DNA of 22,681 nt from Flavobacterium psychrophilum (GCA_943325515.2 CALPPS020000040.1:1-22681); one strand, 5' to 3'. Numbered from the stretch's first letter, positions 14,779 to 22,474 are shown. Program-made: numbers and translations. Notes: generated by a model from the sequence alone, not told the origin.

Positions 14779-17280
14779 TTATTTCTTTTTAGATGGTGCT
14801 TTTTTAGCTGGCGCTTTCTTAGATGCTGTTTTTTTCTCGGGTGTTTTCTTAGCAATCATCTCTTTTACTTCCTCCAAAGACAATTTAGAAGCGTCAATAT
14901 CTTTGTTTAGTTCAATTTTGATTTTGCCTTTGGTAATTTCTGATCTTCCCCATCGTGCTTTTTGAACCAAAATCCCTTCTTCTTCCCAATTATGAATTAC
15001 CTTATCAATATTTTTTTGTAATTTATCTTCAATCAATTCAGCTACATCAGCTTGTGAAAGATTATCGAAATTGTATTTTTTAGAAACATTGATGAAAATT
15101 CCATTCCATTTGATAAAAGGACCAAACCTTCCAGTTCCTTTTTGCACTCCTTCTCCTTTGTATGTAGCGATTGGAGCATCAGCTTTTGTTTTTTCATTTA
15201 TCAATTCTTGTGCTCTGTCCATTGTTACATCCAATGGATCTTCTCCTTTTGGTAATGAAATAAATTGTTTTCCAAAACGGACATAGGGTCCAAAACGTCC
15301 ATTGCTTACTTCTACTTCTTCTCCTTTGTATTCTCCTAAATTTTTTGGCAACAAAAATAAATTCAAAGCTTCTTCCAAAGTAATGTTACTGATATTCTGT
15401 TCTTGTCTTAAACTTGCAAATTGCTTATCTTCATCATCAGCTTCGCCAATTTGTGCTACTGGACCAAATTTTCCTAATCGAACTAAAACTTGTTTTCCTG
15501 TTTTTGGGTCTTTCCCTAATATTCTTTCACCACTTTCTCTTTCGGCGTTGTCTTGTACTTCAATAACATTTGGATGGAATTTATTATAGAAATCCTGCAT
15601 CATTTTCGCCCAATCTATATTTCCTTCGGCTATTTCGTCAAAGTCTTGTTCTACTTTGGCCGTGAAATTATAATCTAATATGGCCGAAAAGTTTTTTACC
15701 AAAAAGTCATTCACAATCGTTCCAATATCTGTTGGAACTAATTTCCCTTTATCAGAACCTGTGTTTTCTTTTAAAATCTTTTCGTCAACTTTATTCGCTT
15801 GAAGTGTAAGCTGTACATATTTTCTTTCTACACCTTCCAAATTTCCTTTTTCCACATAGGTTCTAGCAATAATGGTAGAAATTGTTGGTGCATAGGTAGA
15901 AGGACGACCAATGCCTAATTCTTCTAATTTTTTTACCAAAGAAGCTTCGGTATATCTTGAAGCTGCACGTGTATATCTTTCGGTAGCGGTAATATTGTTA
16001 TTGAGCAACTTTTCGTTGACTTTCATTGCAGGCAACATGCCTTCTTGTTCTTCATCATCGTCGTCGCTTCCCTCCAAATATACTTTTAGGAAACCTTCAA
16101 ACTTGATAACTTCACCTGTGGCCTGGAAAATTTCCGAATGATTATTGGCTTCAATCTTAACGTTAGTTCTTTCTAACTCTGCATCGCTCATTTGGGACGC
16201 CAATGTTCTTTTCCAAATCAAATCATATAGACGTGCTTGGTCTCTTTCTACATTCACCGTGTGGCGCGACATATCCGTTGGGCGAATGGCTTCGTGGGCT
16301 TCTTGTGCGCCTTTGCTTTTGTTGGCAAATGTTCTTGGTTTAGAATACTCTCGACCGTATGATTTTGTAATTTCGGCTTGTGCTGCTTCCGATGCTTCTT
16401 TGGAAAGATTTACACTATCAGTTCTCATATAGGTAATCAATCCGGCTTCGTACAAACGTTGTGCAATTTGCATTGTGATTCCTACGGGTAAGTATAACTT
16501 ACGAGCTGCTTCCTGTTGCAACGTAGAAGTTGTAAAAGGTGCTGCTGGTGTTTTTTTAGTTGGTTTGGTTTCTAAATCGGCTACTTTAAAGGCAGAACCG
16601 ATGTTTTTGTTTAGAAATTCTTCGGCTTCTTTTTTGGTAGCGAAGTTTTTTGGTAATTTGGCTTTTACTACTTTCCCAGCTTCGTTAGTGAATTCGGCCG
16701 TTACCGAATAGGACGCTACTGGTTTGAAATCTTGAATTTCTCTTTCGCGTTCTACTATTAAACGCACCGAAACGGATTGCACTCGACCGGCAGATAATCC
16801 GCCTTTTACTTTTTTCCATAATACTGGAGAAAGTTCGTAGCCTACTAATCTGTCTAAAACTCTGCGGGCTTGTTGTGCGTTGACTAAATTGTAATCAATT
16901 TCGCGAGGATTATCAATTGCTTTTAGGATGGCATTTTTGGTAATTTCGTGAAAAACAATTCGTTTGGTTTTGCTTTTGTCTAGTTTTAATTCTTCCGCTA
17001 AGTGCCAAGAAATGGCTTCTCCTTCTCGGTCCTCATCGGAAGCTAACCAAACCATATCGGCGTTTTTGGCTAGTCCTTTTAGCTTGGTAACCAATGCTTT
17101 TTTATCGGCGGAGACTTCGTATTTGGGTTTGAAACCATTTAACACATCTACTCCTATTTCTTTGGAAGGTAAGTCGGCAATGTGCCCATAGCTTGACTCT
17201 ACTTGATAGTCTGCTCCTAGAAATTTTTCGATTGTTTTTGCCTTTGCAGGTGATTCCACGATAACTAAATTCTTTGCCAT
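14779..17280 (-). CDS. topA: DNA topoisomerase I (type IA)
   Basis: This 833-residue enzyme relaxes negative supercoils through a covalent 5'-phosphotyrosine intermediate. The Toprim domain at 1-115 has Glu9 in VIVESPAKAKTIEKF and the DEDREGE motif with Asp82, Asp84 and Glu86, which hold magnesium. The active-site tyrosine is Tyr284 in LITYMRTDSV. The C-terminal part has no cysteine at all, so the four-cysteine zinc ribbons of E. coli TopA are absent. Instead there are repeats beginning G(K/R)FGP at about 598, 666 and 719, of the kind seen in many bacterial TopA tails. The end is a lysine/alanine/proline-rich basic tail. The start is ATG 17280, about 14 bases from the predicted transcript start. 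It is divergent from miaB and leads into the arginase-like gene. Confidence 0.95.
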   Translation of the reverse strand: MAKNLVIVESPAKAKTIEKFLGADYQVESSYGHIADLPSKEIGVDVLNGFKPKYEVSADKKALVTKLKGLAKNADMVWLASDEDREGEAISWHLAEELKLDKSKTKRIVFHEITKNAILKAIDNPREIDYNLVNAQQARRVLDRLVGYELSPVLWKKVKGGLSAGRVQSVSVRLIVEREREIQDFKPVASYSVTAEFTNEAGKVVKAKLPKNFATKKEAEEFLNKNIGSAFKVADLETKPTKKTPAAPFTTSTLQQEAARKLYLPVGITMQIAQRLYEAGLITYMRTDSVNLSKEASEAAQAEITKSYGREYSKPRTFANKSKGAQEAHEAIRPTDMSRHTVNVERDQARLYDLIWKRTLASQMSDAELERTNVKIEANNHSEIFQATGEVIKFEGFLKVYLEGSDDDDEEQEGMLPAMKVNEKLLNNNITATERYTRAASRYTEASLVKKLEELGIGRPSTYAPTISTIIARTYVEKGNLEGVERKYVQLTLQANKVDEKILKENTGSDKGKLVPTDIGTIVNDFLVKNFSAILDYNFTAKVEQDFDEIAEGNIDWAKMMQDFYNKFHPNVIEVQDNAERESGERILGKDPKTGKQVLVRLGKFGPVAQIGEADDEDKQFASLRQEQNISNITLEEALNLFLLPKNLGEYKGEEVEVSNGRFGPYVRFGKQFISLPKGEDPLDVTMDRAQELINEKTKADAPIATYKGEGVQKGTGRFGPFIKWNGIFINVSKKYNFDNLSQADVAELIEDKLQKNIDKVIHNWEEEGILVQKARWGRSEITKGKIKIELNKDIDASKLSLEEVKEMIAKKTPEKKTASKKAPAKKAPSKKK

Positions 17281-17300
17281 ATCCCGATTGTTTGTGCGGA

Positions 17301-17308
17301 CAAAAGTA
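17301..17308 (-). promoter_or_regulatory. Promoter -7 element of topA
   Basis: The minus strand reads TACTTTTG, a perfect TAnnTTTG match, 20 bases before the topA ATG. The predicted start near 17294 gives a leader of about 14 bases. No TTG is seen at the -33 position. Confidence 0.5.
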
Positions 17309-17388
17309 AACGTTTTTTTTAAAAAATGATTTTATGGTTAAAATTTAAAGTTTTTTAACTAACGTTTTGTTAAACCTCTTCTGCCATC

Positions 17389-17420
17389 TTGTCATATTTT
17401 AGAATTTAGTATTATCTTTG
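17389..17420 (+). promoter_or_regulatory. Promoter of miaB with both -33 and -7 elements
   Basis: TTG at 17389-17391 and TATCTTTG at 17413-17420 are separated by 21 bases, within the spacing known for Bacteroidota primary-sigma promoters. This is the best two-part promoter in the window. Transcription would begin near 17427 and leave a leader of about 90 bases carrying two small inverted repeats (around 17430-17442 and at 17484-17504). Confidence 0.6.
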
Positions 17421-17483
17421 CTGTCCGACTCCGAAGTTTCGGTACTTGAAAGTGAAAAATAAAATTAAAGACCATAAACAGAG

Positions 17484-17516
17484 ATGCTGAAACAAGTTCA
17501 GCATGAAATTCAGCAT
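17484..17516. repeat. REP-like palindrome with an extra half-site, abutting miaB
   Basis: ATGCTGAA (17484-17491) and TTCAGCAT (17497-17504) form a perfect 8-bp hairpin around an ACAAG loop, and a second TTCAGCAT lies at 17509-17516, two bases before the miaB ATG. The unit, read on the other strand as ATGCTGAACTTGTTTCAGCAT, is one I recognise as a frequent intergenic repeat in Flavobacteriaceae genomes. Read in one frame it would encode HAELVSAS, a common spurious annotation. Confidence 0.7.
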
Positions 17517-17518
17517 AA

Positions 17519-18967
17519 ATGGAAAAGGAAATTGATGAAAAGAAACAAGGCACAAGTCTTGTCTTGGAATACAAAGCAGCAAATACCAAAAAATTATTTA
17601 TAGAAAGCTATGGCTGTGCGATGAATTTTTCGGACAGCGAGATTGTAGCATCTATCTTGACCGAGCAAGGTTATAATACTACTCAAAACTTGGAAGAAGC
17701 CGACTTAGTTCTAGTTAACACGTGTTCTATCAGAGACAAGGCAGAGCAAACGGTGCGCAAGCGATTGGAGAAATACAATGCCGTGAAACGCAGTATCAAT
17801 CCGGGTATGAAAGTAGGTGTTTTGGGTTGCATGGCGGAACGATTGAAGGATCAATTCTTGGAACAAGAAAAAATCGTTGACATGGTTGTTGGTCCTGATG
17901 CCTACAAGGATTTACCCAACCTATTGAAAGAAGTAGAAGAGGGAAGAGATGCTATCAATGTCATTTTATCAAAAGACGAGACTTATGGCGACATAGCACC
18001 GGTTCGTTTGAACAGCAATGGCGTGAATGCTTTTGTTTCTATCACTCGCGGTTGCGATAATATGTGTACGTTTTGTGTTGTGCCGTTTACTCGCGGAAGA
18101 GAACGCAGTAGAGAACCGCAAAGCATATTGGAAGAAATCAAAGATTTGTGGGATAGAGGATTTAAGGAAATTTGTCTTTTAGGACAAAATGTGGATAGTT
18201 ACCTTTGGTATGGCGGCGGTTTGAAAAAAGATTTTGTGAAAGCAACCGAAATGCAAAAGGCAACTGCTACTGATTTTGCTCAATTATTAGAACAGTGTGC
18301 TATTGCTTTTCCTAAAATGCGTTTTCGTTTTTCGACTTCTAATCCGCAGGATATGCATGTAGAAGTTTTACATATCATTGCTAAATATGATAATGTTTGC
18401 AATTATATCCATTTACCAGTACAAAGTGGCAGCACACGTATTTTAAAGGAAATGAATCGCCAGCATACTCGTGAAGAATATATGGCGTTGATAGATAAAA
18501 TAAAAAAAATAATTCCTGATTGTTCTATATCGCAAGATATGATTGCAGGTTTTCCAACAGAAACTGAAGAAGATCATCAAGACACCTTGAGTTTGATGGA
18601 ATATGTGGCATATGACTTTGGTTATATGTTCTCCTATTCTGAACGTCCAGGAACATTGGCCGCGAGAAAAATGGAAGATGATGTGCCAGAAGCAATAAAG
18701 AAAAGACGTTTGCAAGAGATTGTTGATTTGCAACAAATCTTAAGTGAGAAAAGAACCAAACGATTCTTAGATCAAACAGTTGAAATTTTAATTGAAAAAG
18801 AATCAAAGAAATCAAATTTACATTGGAGCGGAAGAAATTCTGAAAATGTAGTGACCGTTTTTCCAAAAGAAGATTATAAAGTTGGAGATTTTGTGTTGGT
18901 GAAAGTGAATGATTGTACTACGGCAACTTTAATTGGGGAAGCAGTTGGGTATAGCCAAATGAATTAA
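17519..18967 (+). CDS. miaB: tRNA-2-methylthio-N6-dimethylallyladenosine synthase MiaB
   Basis: This 482-residue radical-SAM enzyme adds the methylthio group to i6A37 of tRNAs reading UNN codons. The N-terminal UPF0004 domain carries the auxiliary-cluster cysteines Cys33 (SYGC), Cys69 (NTCS) and Cys104 (LGCMAE). The radical-SAM cluster is the CxxxCxxC motif at Cys179, Cys183 and Cys186 (RGCDNMCTFC), followed by VPFTRGRERSR. A TRAM RNA-binding domain fills about 410-478. The start is ATG 17519; the about 25-residue extension before KKLFIESYGC is usual in Bacteroidota MiaB. It is expressed from its own promoter and probably reads into the sigma-54 activator 90 bases downstream. The REP-like hairpin ends two bases before the ATG and could affect translation. 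Confidence 0.95.
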   Translation: MEKEIDEKKQGTSLVLEYKAANTKKLFIESYGCAMNFSDSEIVASILTEQGYNTTQNLEEADLVLVNTCSIRDKAEQTVRKRLEKYNAVKRSINPGMKVGVLGCMAERLKDQFLEQEKIVDMVVGPDAYKDLPNLLKEVEEGRDAINVILSKDETYGDIAPVRLNSNGVNAFVSITRGCDNMCTFCVVPFTRGRERSREPQSILEEIKDLWDRGFKEICLLGQNVDSYLWYGGGLKKDFVKATEMQKATATDFAQLLEQCAIAFPKMRFRFSTSNPQDMHVEVLHIIAKYDNVCNYIHLPVQSGSTRILKEMNRQHTREEYMALIDKIKKIIPDCSISQDMIAGFPTETEEDHQDTLSLMEYVAYDFGYMFSYSERPGTLAARKMEDDVPEAIKKRRLQEIVDLQQILSEKRTKRFLDQTVEILIEKESKKSNLHWSGRNSENVVTVFPKEDYKVGDFVLVKVNDCTTATLIGEAVGYSQMN

Positions 18968-18968
18968 C

Positions 18969-19019
18969 AATTGATAATGGATAATTGACAATTTAAAGAT
19001 TAGTGATTAATTATCAATT
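18969..19019. repeat. AT-rich inverted repeat after miaB
   Basis: AATTGATAAT (18969-18978) is perfectly complementary to ATTATCAATT (19010-19019), and a related TAATTGACAATT lies between them. It starts two bases after the miaB stop. The same 10-mer recurs at 20324-20333, just after the next gene. It has no GC core or T-tail, so it is not a standard terminator. Confidence 0.5.
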
Positions 19020-19057
19020 ATGAATTAGAAAAAATACTGAAATAAATTCATCATAAA

Positions 19058-20320
19058 ATGGAATCAGTTCAAAGTATAAAACAACGATTTGAAATTATTG
19101 GGAATGACCCAAAACTCAATCGTGCCATAGAAAAAGCCATTCAGGTTGCGCCAACCGATATTTCTGTGTTGGTTGTTGGAGAAAGTGGTGTTGGAAAAGA
19201 AAGTGTTCCTAGAATTATTCATTCGCTTTCGCATAGAAAACACGGAAAATACATTGCAGTAAACTGTGGTGCAATTCCTGAAGGAACGATTGATAGTGAA
19301 CTTTTTGGTCACGAGAAAGGAGCTTTTACTGGTGCAACCAATACCAGAGAAGGTTATTTTGAAGTAGCAGATGGTGGTACAATATTCTTGGATGAAGTCG
19401 GCGAATTACCATTAACAACACAAGTACGGTTATTGCGTGTTTTGGAGAATGGTGAGTTTATAAAAGTGGGTTCATCACAAGTACAAAAAACAAATGTGAG
19501 AATTGTTGCTGCAACCAATGTAAATTTATTTGACGCGATAGAAAAAGGAAAATTCAGAGAAGATTTATATTATCGTTTGAGTACAGTCGATATTCCTATT
19601 CCACCGCTACGTAACAGAAAAGAGGATATCCATTTATTATTTAGAAAATTTGCTGCCGATTTTGCTCATAAATATAAAATGCCACCTATAAAACTGAATG
19701 AAAATGCTATACATTTTTTACAAAAATACCGCTGGAGTGGCAATATTCGTCAGTTACGAAATGTAGCAGAGCAGATTTCGGTTTTAGAAACTAACAGAGA
19801 TATTACATTAGTAACTTTACAATCTTATTTACCTGTTGAAGGCAGTAGCTTGCCTTCTGTTATTAGCGGGAAAAAATCTGATAGTGATTTTTCAACTGAG
19901 AGAGACATTTTATATAAAGTGCTTTTTGATATGAAAAGTGATTTGAACGATTTGAAAAAACTAACTATGGAATTAATGAAGAATGGTTCAAAAGTTCAAG
20001 ATATTAATCCAAGTTTAATTCATAAAGTGTATGGCTCAACGGCCACAGAAAATGAAATTTCTTTTGAAGAAGAATCAAGAATAAATGTTATTCCAGCAAA
20101 AAATCAATTAGAACAAGAGGAATTTGACGACGAAGATGAACACAATTATTTAGATGCTGAAACTGTAGAAGAAGAGGAAGTCTTGAAATTGGAACAAAAA
20201 GAAATAGAACTTATCAAGAAATCTTTAGAACGTCACAAAGGCAAACGAAAGGCTGCTGCCGATGAATTAGGAATTTCAGAAAGAACATTGTATCGAAAAA
20301 TTAAACAGTTTGATTTGTAA
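19058..20320 (+). CDS. Sigma-54-dependent transcriptional activator without sensory domain
   Basis: This 420-residue protein begins almost directly with the AAA+ domain of bacterial enhancer-binding proteins. Walker A is GESGVGKE at 41-48, the sigma-54-contacting loop GAFTGA is at 88-93, Walker B is TIFLDE at 108-113, and the sensor/arginine-finger region FREDLYYRL is at 166-174. RWSGNIRQLRN marks the end of the AAA+ part. An acidic, low-complexity linker (about 345-375) leads to a Fis-type helix-turn-helix at about 385-418 (KRKAAADELGISERTLYRKI). No receiver, GAF or PAS domain precedes the ATPase, so it is probably controlled by expression or by a partner protein. It lies between miaB and lptE and is the only regulator for sigma-54 seen here. 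Its targets are unknown. Confidence 0.9.
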   Translation: MESVQSIKQRFEIIGNDPKLNRAIEKAIQVAPTDISVLVVGESGVGKESVPRIIHSLSHRKHGKYIAVNCGAIPEGTIDSELFGHEKGAFTGATNTREGYFEVADGGTIFLDEVGELPLTTQVRLLRVLENGEFIKVGSSQVQKTNVRIVAATNVNLFDAIEKGKFREDLYYRLSTVDIPIPPLRNRKEDIHLLFRKFAADFAHKYKMPPIKLNENAIHFLQKYRWSGNIRQLRNVAEQISVLETNRDITLVTLQSYLPVEGSSLPSVISGKKSDSDFSTERDILYKVLFDMKSDLNDLKKLTMELMKNGSKVQDINPSLIHKVYGSTATENEISFEEESRINVIPAKNQLEQEEFDDEDEHNYLDAETVEEEEVLKLEQKEIELIKKSLERHKGKRKAAADELGISERTLYRKIKQFDL

Positions 20321-20333
20321 ATCAATTGATAAT
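20321..20333. repeat. AT-rich palindromic repeat after the sigma-54 activator gene
   Basis: The palindrome ATCAATTGAT starts on the base after the stop codon and continues into AATTGATAAT (20324-20333), the same 10-mer found after miaB. The following bases up to 20356 are similar TAATTA runs. This looks like a second copy of one short AT-rich repeat family. Confidence 0.4.
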
Positions 20334-20364
20334 TAAAAATGATTAATTAATAATTTGAAAAATA

Positions 20365-20372
20365 TATCTTTG
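20365..20372 (+). promoter_or_regulatory. Promoter -7 element of lptE, close to its start codon
   Basis: TATCTTTG matches TAnnTTTG. It ends 8 bases before the lptE ATG at 20381, so the transcript would have a leader of only a few bases or none. No -33 TTG lies at normal spacing. Confidence 0.4.
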
Positions 20373-20380
20373 AATTCTCT

Positions 20381-20884
20381 ATGAAAAATATAATACATAT
20401 TTTACTTATTCTAATTGCTTTTAGCTTTAATAGTTGCGGCCATTATAATTTTACTGGAACAGGAAATATTGATGCCAAAACTTTTCAGGTAAATTATTTT
20501 CAAAATAATTCTGAATTGATTGAGCCAGGAATTGAAAGAAATTTTACTTTAAAATTACAAGAAATCATACAGAATCAAACCAATTTAAATCTGACCAATT
20601 CTAAAGGAGATTTATTATATGAAGGAGAAATTGTTGATTATAGAATAACCCCAATGACAGCAACTGCTGATCAAAAAGCAGCGCAATCAAGGTTAACTAT
20701 TTCAGTGAATGTTCGTTTTAGCAATAAAAACAAGGAAGCAGATAATTTTGAAAAACGATTTTCATTTTTCAGAGATTATGATGGGGTTGAATTGCCTACT
20801 GGAGCAACACTAAATGGATATATAGACGAAATTTTTGAGCGTATAACGCAAGATGTTTTCAATGAATCATTAGCAAAATGGTAA
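20381..20884 (+). CDS. lptE: LPS-assembly lipoprotein LptE (Bacteroidota type)
   Basis: This 167-residue outer-membrane lipoprotein has a signal peptide with lipobox and acylated Cys19 (FNSCGHY), directly followed by a YNFTGTG turn common to the LptE fold. The body has alternating strands and two helices typical of LptE, including EIVDYRITPMTAT (about 86-98) and SRLTISVNVRF (about 107-117). LptE plugs the LptD barrel and helps insert lipopolysaccharide in the outer membrane. Bacteroidota LptE differs strongly from the E. coli protein, so the assignment rests on the lipobox, size, the pattern above and the conserved position before secG. It is followed after 8 bases by the TPR-like gene, so the two are probably co-transcribed. 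Confidence 0.8.
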   Translation: MKNIIHILLILIAFSFNSCGHYNFTGTGNIDAKTFQVNYFQNNSELIEPGIERNFTLKLQEIIQNQTNLNLTNSKGDLLYEGEIVDYRITPMTATADQKAAQSRLTISVNVRFSNKNKEADNFEKRFSFFRDYDGVELPTGATLNGYIDEIFERITQDVFNESLAKW

Positions 20885-20892
20885 ACTCATAA

Positions 20893-21714
20893 ATGAATTT
20901 AACTGATTATACATATTTATTAAACAAACCCGAAGCTATCAATGATGGATATGCTGAGACATTAGACAATGTCTTAACCGCTTTCCCTTATTTTCAGAGT
21001 GCTCGAGTTATGAAATTAAAACATCTTTACAATCAAGATAGTTTTCAATATAACTATGCGCTAAAAATTTCTGCAGCATACACTACCGATAGAGGTATTT
21101 TATTTGATTTTATCACTTCAGATTCTTTTGTTTCTGTTCAAAAAGGATTGTATGAAAAGAAATTGGAAGAACTAATGAATATGAATGTAATAGACGATGA
21201 AGAAATCATAGTGGCTCTAAAACAACCAACTATTGATCCTTTAGAACAATCTATCTTAATCTCTATTAAAGAAGCAACACCAGAGGAACAAAAAGCGGAG
21301 CAAAAGTTAGAAATAGGGAAACCATTAGAATTTTCTAAGCATGAAAAACACTCTTTTCAAGAATGGCTTCAATTGTCAAGATTAAAACCAATTGTTAGAG
21401 AAAAAGACTCCATAAAAACGAATCCAATTGATGATAATAAAAAGAAAAAATTGGATTTAATTGATGAATTTATTAAAAATAATCCTAAAATTACTCCAAT
21501 TGCGAAAGATGCTTCAGTAACAATAATTGAAAACATTGCAGAAGACACAACGTATTTAATGACTGAAACATTAGCAAGAGTCTATTTAGAACAAAAAAAA
21601 TATTCAAAAGCTATTCAAGCGTATGAAATATTAATTTTGAAATATCCAGAAAAAAGTAGTTTCTTTGCAAACCGAATTTCGGATATTAAAATTTTACAAC
21701 AAAATATTAATTAA
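20893..21714 (+). CDS. Conserved Bacteroidota protein with C-terminal TPR-like repeat
   Basis: I do not recognise a named family for this 273-residue soluble protein. The N-terminal 70 residues form a conserved-looking helical segment (LNKPEAINDGYAETLDNVLTA, then FPYFQSARVMKLKHLY) that may be a divergent helical repeat. The middle is charged and low in conservation, with an EHSFQEWLQLSRLKP-like motif near 154-168. The last 50 residues contain a clear TPR-like helix pair: LARVYLEQKKYSKAIQAYE followed by KYPEKSSFFANRI. No signal peptide or membrane helix is present. It lies 8 bases after lptE and 12 before secG, so it belongs to an envelope-biogenesis operon and may act as an adaptor at the membrane; this is inference. 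Confidence 0.75.
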   Translation: MNLTDYTYLLNKPEAINDGYAETLDNVLTAFPYFQSARVMKLKHLYNQDSFQYNYALKISAAYTTDRGILFDFITSDSFVSVQKGLYEKKLEELMNMNVIDDEEIIVALKQPTIDPLEQSILISIKEATPEEQKAEQKLEIGKPLEFSKHEKHSFQEWLQLSRLKPIVREKDSIKTNPIDDNKKKKLDLIDEFIKNNPKITPIAKDASVTIIENIAEDTTYLMTETLARVYLEQKKYSKAIQAYEILILKYPEKSSFFANRISDIKILQQNIN

Positions 21715-21726
21715 TTACAATACATT

Positions 21727-22056
21727 ATGTTTACAATTTTTTTAGCACTAATTACTATTGTTTGTTTCCTATTAATCATTGCCGTAATGGTTCAAAACCC
21801 AAAAGGTGGAGGATTATCTTCCTCATTAGGAGGGTCAACACAAATTGGAGGCGTTCAAAAAACAACTGACTTTTTAGATAAAAGTACTTGGACATTGGCT
21901 ACTGCATTAATAGTTCTGATTTTATTATCAAGTTTAAGTTTTCCAAGTTTATCAGGACAGTCAGAATCAAAAGTTATTGATAAAACAGAAACTATAGCTC
22001 CAACAAAAAAAGCAACTCCAACTCCTGCTAAACCAGTTGAGACTCCAAAAAAATAA
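21727..22056 (+). CDS. secG: Preprotein translocase subunit SecG
   Basis: This 109-residue protein has the SecG layout: a first transmembrane helix at about 2-22, the conserved loop VQNPKGGGLSSSLGG at about 23-37, a short amphipathic segment with FLDKSTW, and a second transmembrane helix at about 55-73. SecG assists SecYE in protein export across the inner membrane. A lysine/proline/threonine-rich tail of about 25 residues follows helix 2; such tails vary among relatives. It lies 12 bases after the TPR-like gene and is last in the lptE operon, ended by the terminator at 22081-22112. Confidence 0.92.
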   Translation: MFTIFLALITIVCFLLIIAVMVQNPKGGGLSSSLGGSTQIGGVQKTTDFLDKSTWTLATALIVLILLSSLSFPSLSGQSESKVIDKTETIAPTKKATPTPAKPVETPKK

Positions 22057-22080
22057 TTTTTTGACATATCAAAAATATAG

Positions 22081-22112
22081 AATGCCAGCGCTGACATGCT
22101 GGCATTTTTTTT
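22081..22112 (+). terminator. Intrinsic terminator after secG
   Basis: AATGCCAGC (22081-22089) pairs perfectly over 9 bases with GCTGGCATT (22098-22106) around an 8-base loop, and T's run to 22112. It closes the lptE-secG transcript 24 bases after the secG stop. The loop contains CTGACAT, which is complementary to ATGTCAG at 22121-22127. Confidence 0.85.
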
Positions 22113-22137
22113 AGGAAAAAATGTCAGTTTAAAAGTC

Positions 22138-22153
22138 TTGGCATAATTTCTGA
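22138..22153 (+). promoter_or_regulatory. Sigma-54-like -24/-12 element before groES
   Basis: TTGGCAT (22138-22144) matches the -24 half of the sigma-54 consensus. Its GG is followed after exactly 10 bases by GA (22152-22153), where the -12 half normally has GC, so spacing is right with one key mismatch. The start point would be near 22164, about 30 bases before groES. No CIRCE/HrcA site and no TAnnTTTG element are seen in the gap. This is a candidate only. Confidence 0.35.
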
Positions 22154-22194
22154 AACAATAAAACAAATTTCTAATAACATAAATAAATATAATT

Positions 22195-22470
22195 ATGGCA
22201 TTAAACATTAAACCTCTTTCAGACAGAGTAATTGTAGAACCAGCCGCAGCTGAAACTCAAACTGCTTCTGGAATTATTATTCCAGATACTGCAAAAGAAA
22301 AGCCACAGAAAGGAACTGTTCTGGCTATTGGAAATGGTAAAAAAGATGAACCAATGACTGTAAAAGTAGGTGACACTGTACTTTACGGAAAATATGCAGG
22401 AACCGACTTTAAATTTGACGGAAAAGATTATTTAATTATGCGTGAGGACGATATTCTTGCAATTATTTAA
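22195..22470 (+). CDS. groES: Co-chaperonin GroES
   Basis: This 91-residue heptameric lid of the GroEL chaperonin has the full family pattern: [11 protein letters not shown] at 6-16, the mobile loop at about 17-35 ending in [22 protein letters not shown] at 43-49, the [14 protein letters not shown] motif at 57-70 and [12 protein letters not shown] at the C-terminus. Length is normal for Bacteroidota. It starts a classic groES-groEL operon, with 31 bases to groEL, and lies behind a strong terminator, so it has its own promoter in the 22113-22194 region. Stress control by HrcA is not supported, because no CIRCE repeat is present. Confidence 0.97.
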   Translation: MALNIKPLSDRVIVEPAAAETQTASGIIIPDTAKEKPQKGTVLAIGNGKKDEPMTVKVGDTVLYGKYAGTDFKFDGKDYLIMREDDILAII

Positions 22471-22474
22471 TTAG

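Noticed and set aside
15071..17191. Several plus-strand open frames of 70-95 codons opposite topA
   Set aside because: They lie wholly antisense to a well-conserved gene, have no recognisable domains, and reflect its codon use.
17336..17361. GTTAAAA/TTTTAAC repeat in the topA-miaB gap
   Set aside because: It is a pure A-T-rich chance-level palindrome without a tail or defined partner function.
17392..17589. Minus-strand frame containing HAELVSAS
   Set aside because: This peptide is the translation of the REP-like repeat, a frequent false gene call; the frame also overlaps the miaB start.
18443..18866. Minus-strand frames of 97 and 113 codons within miaB
   Set aside because: They overlap each other and the conserved radical-SAM/TRAM coding sequence and show no domain signal.
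22057..22194. CIRCE (HrcA) operator before groES
   Set aside because: Neither TTAGCACTC nor GAGTGCTAA or a close variant is present.
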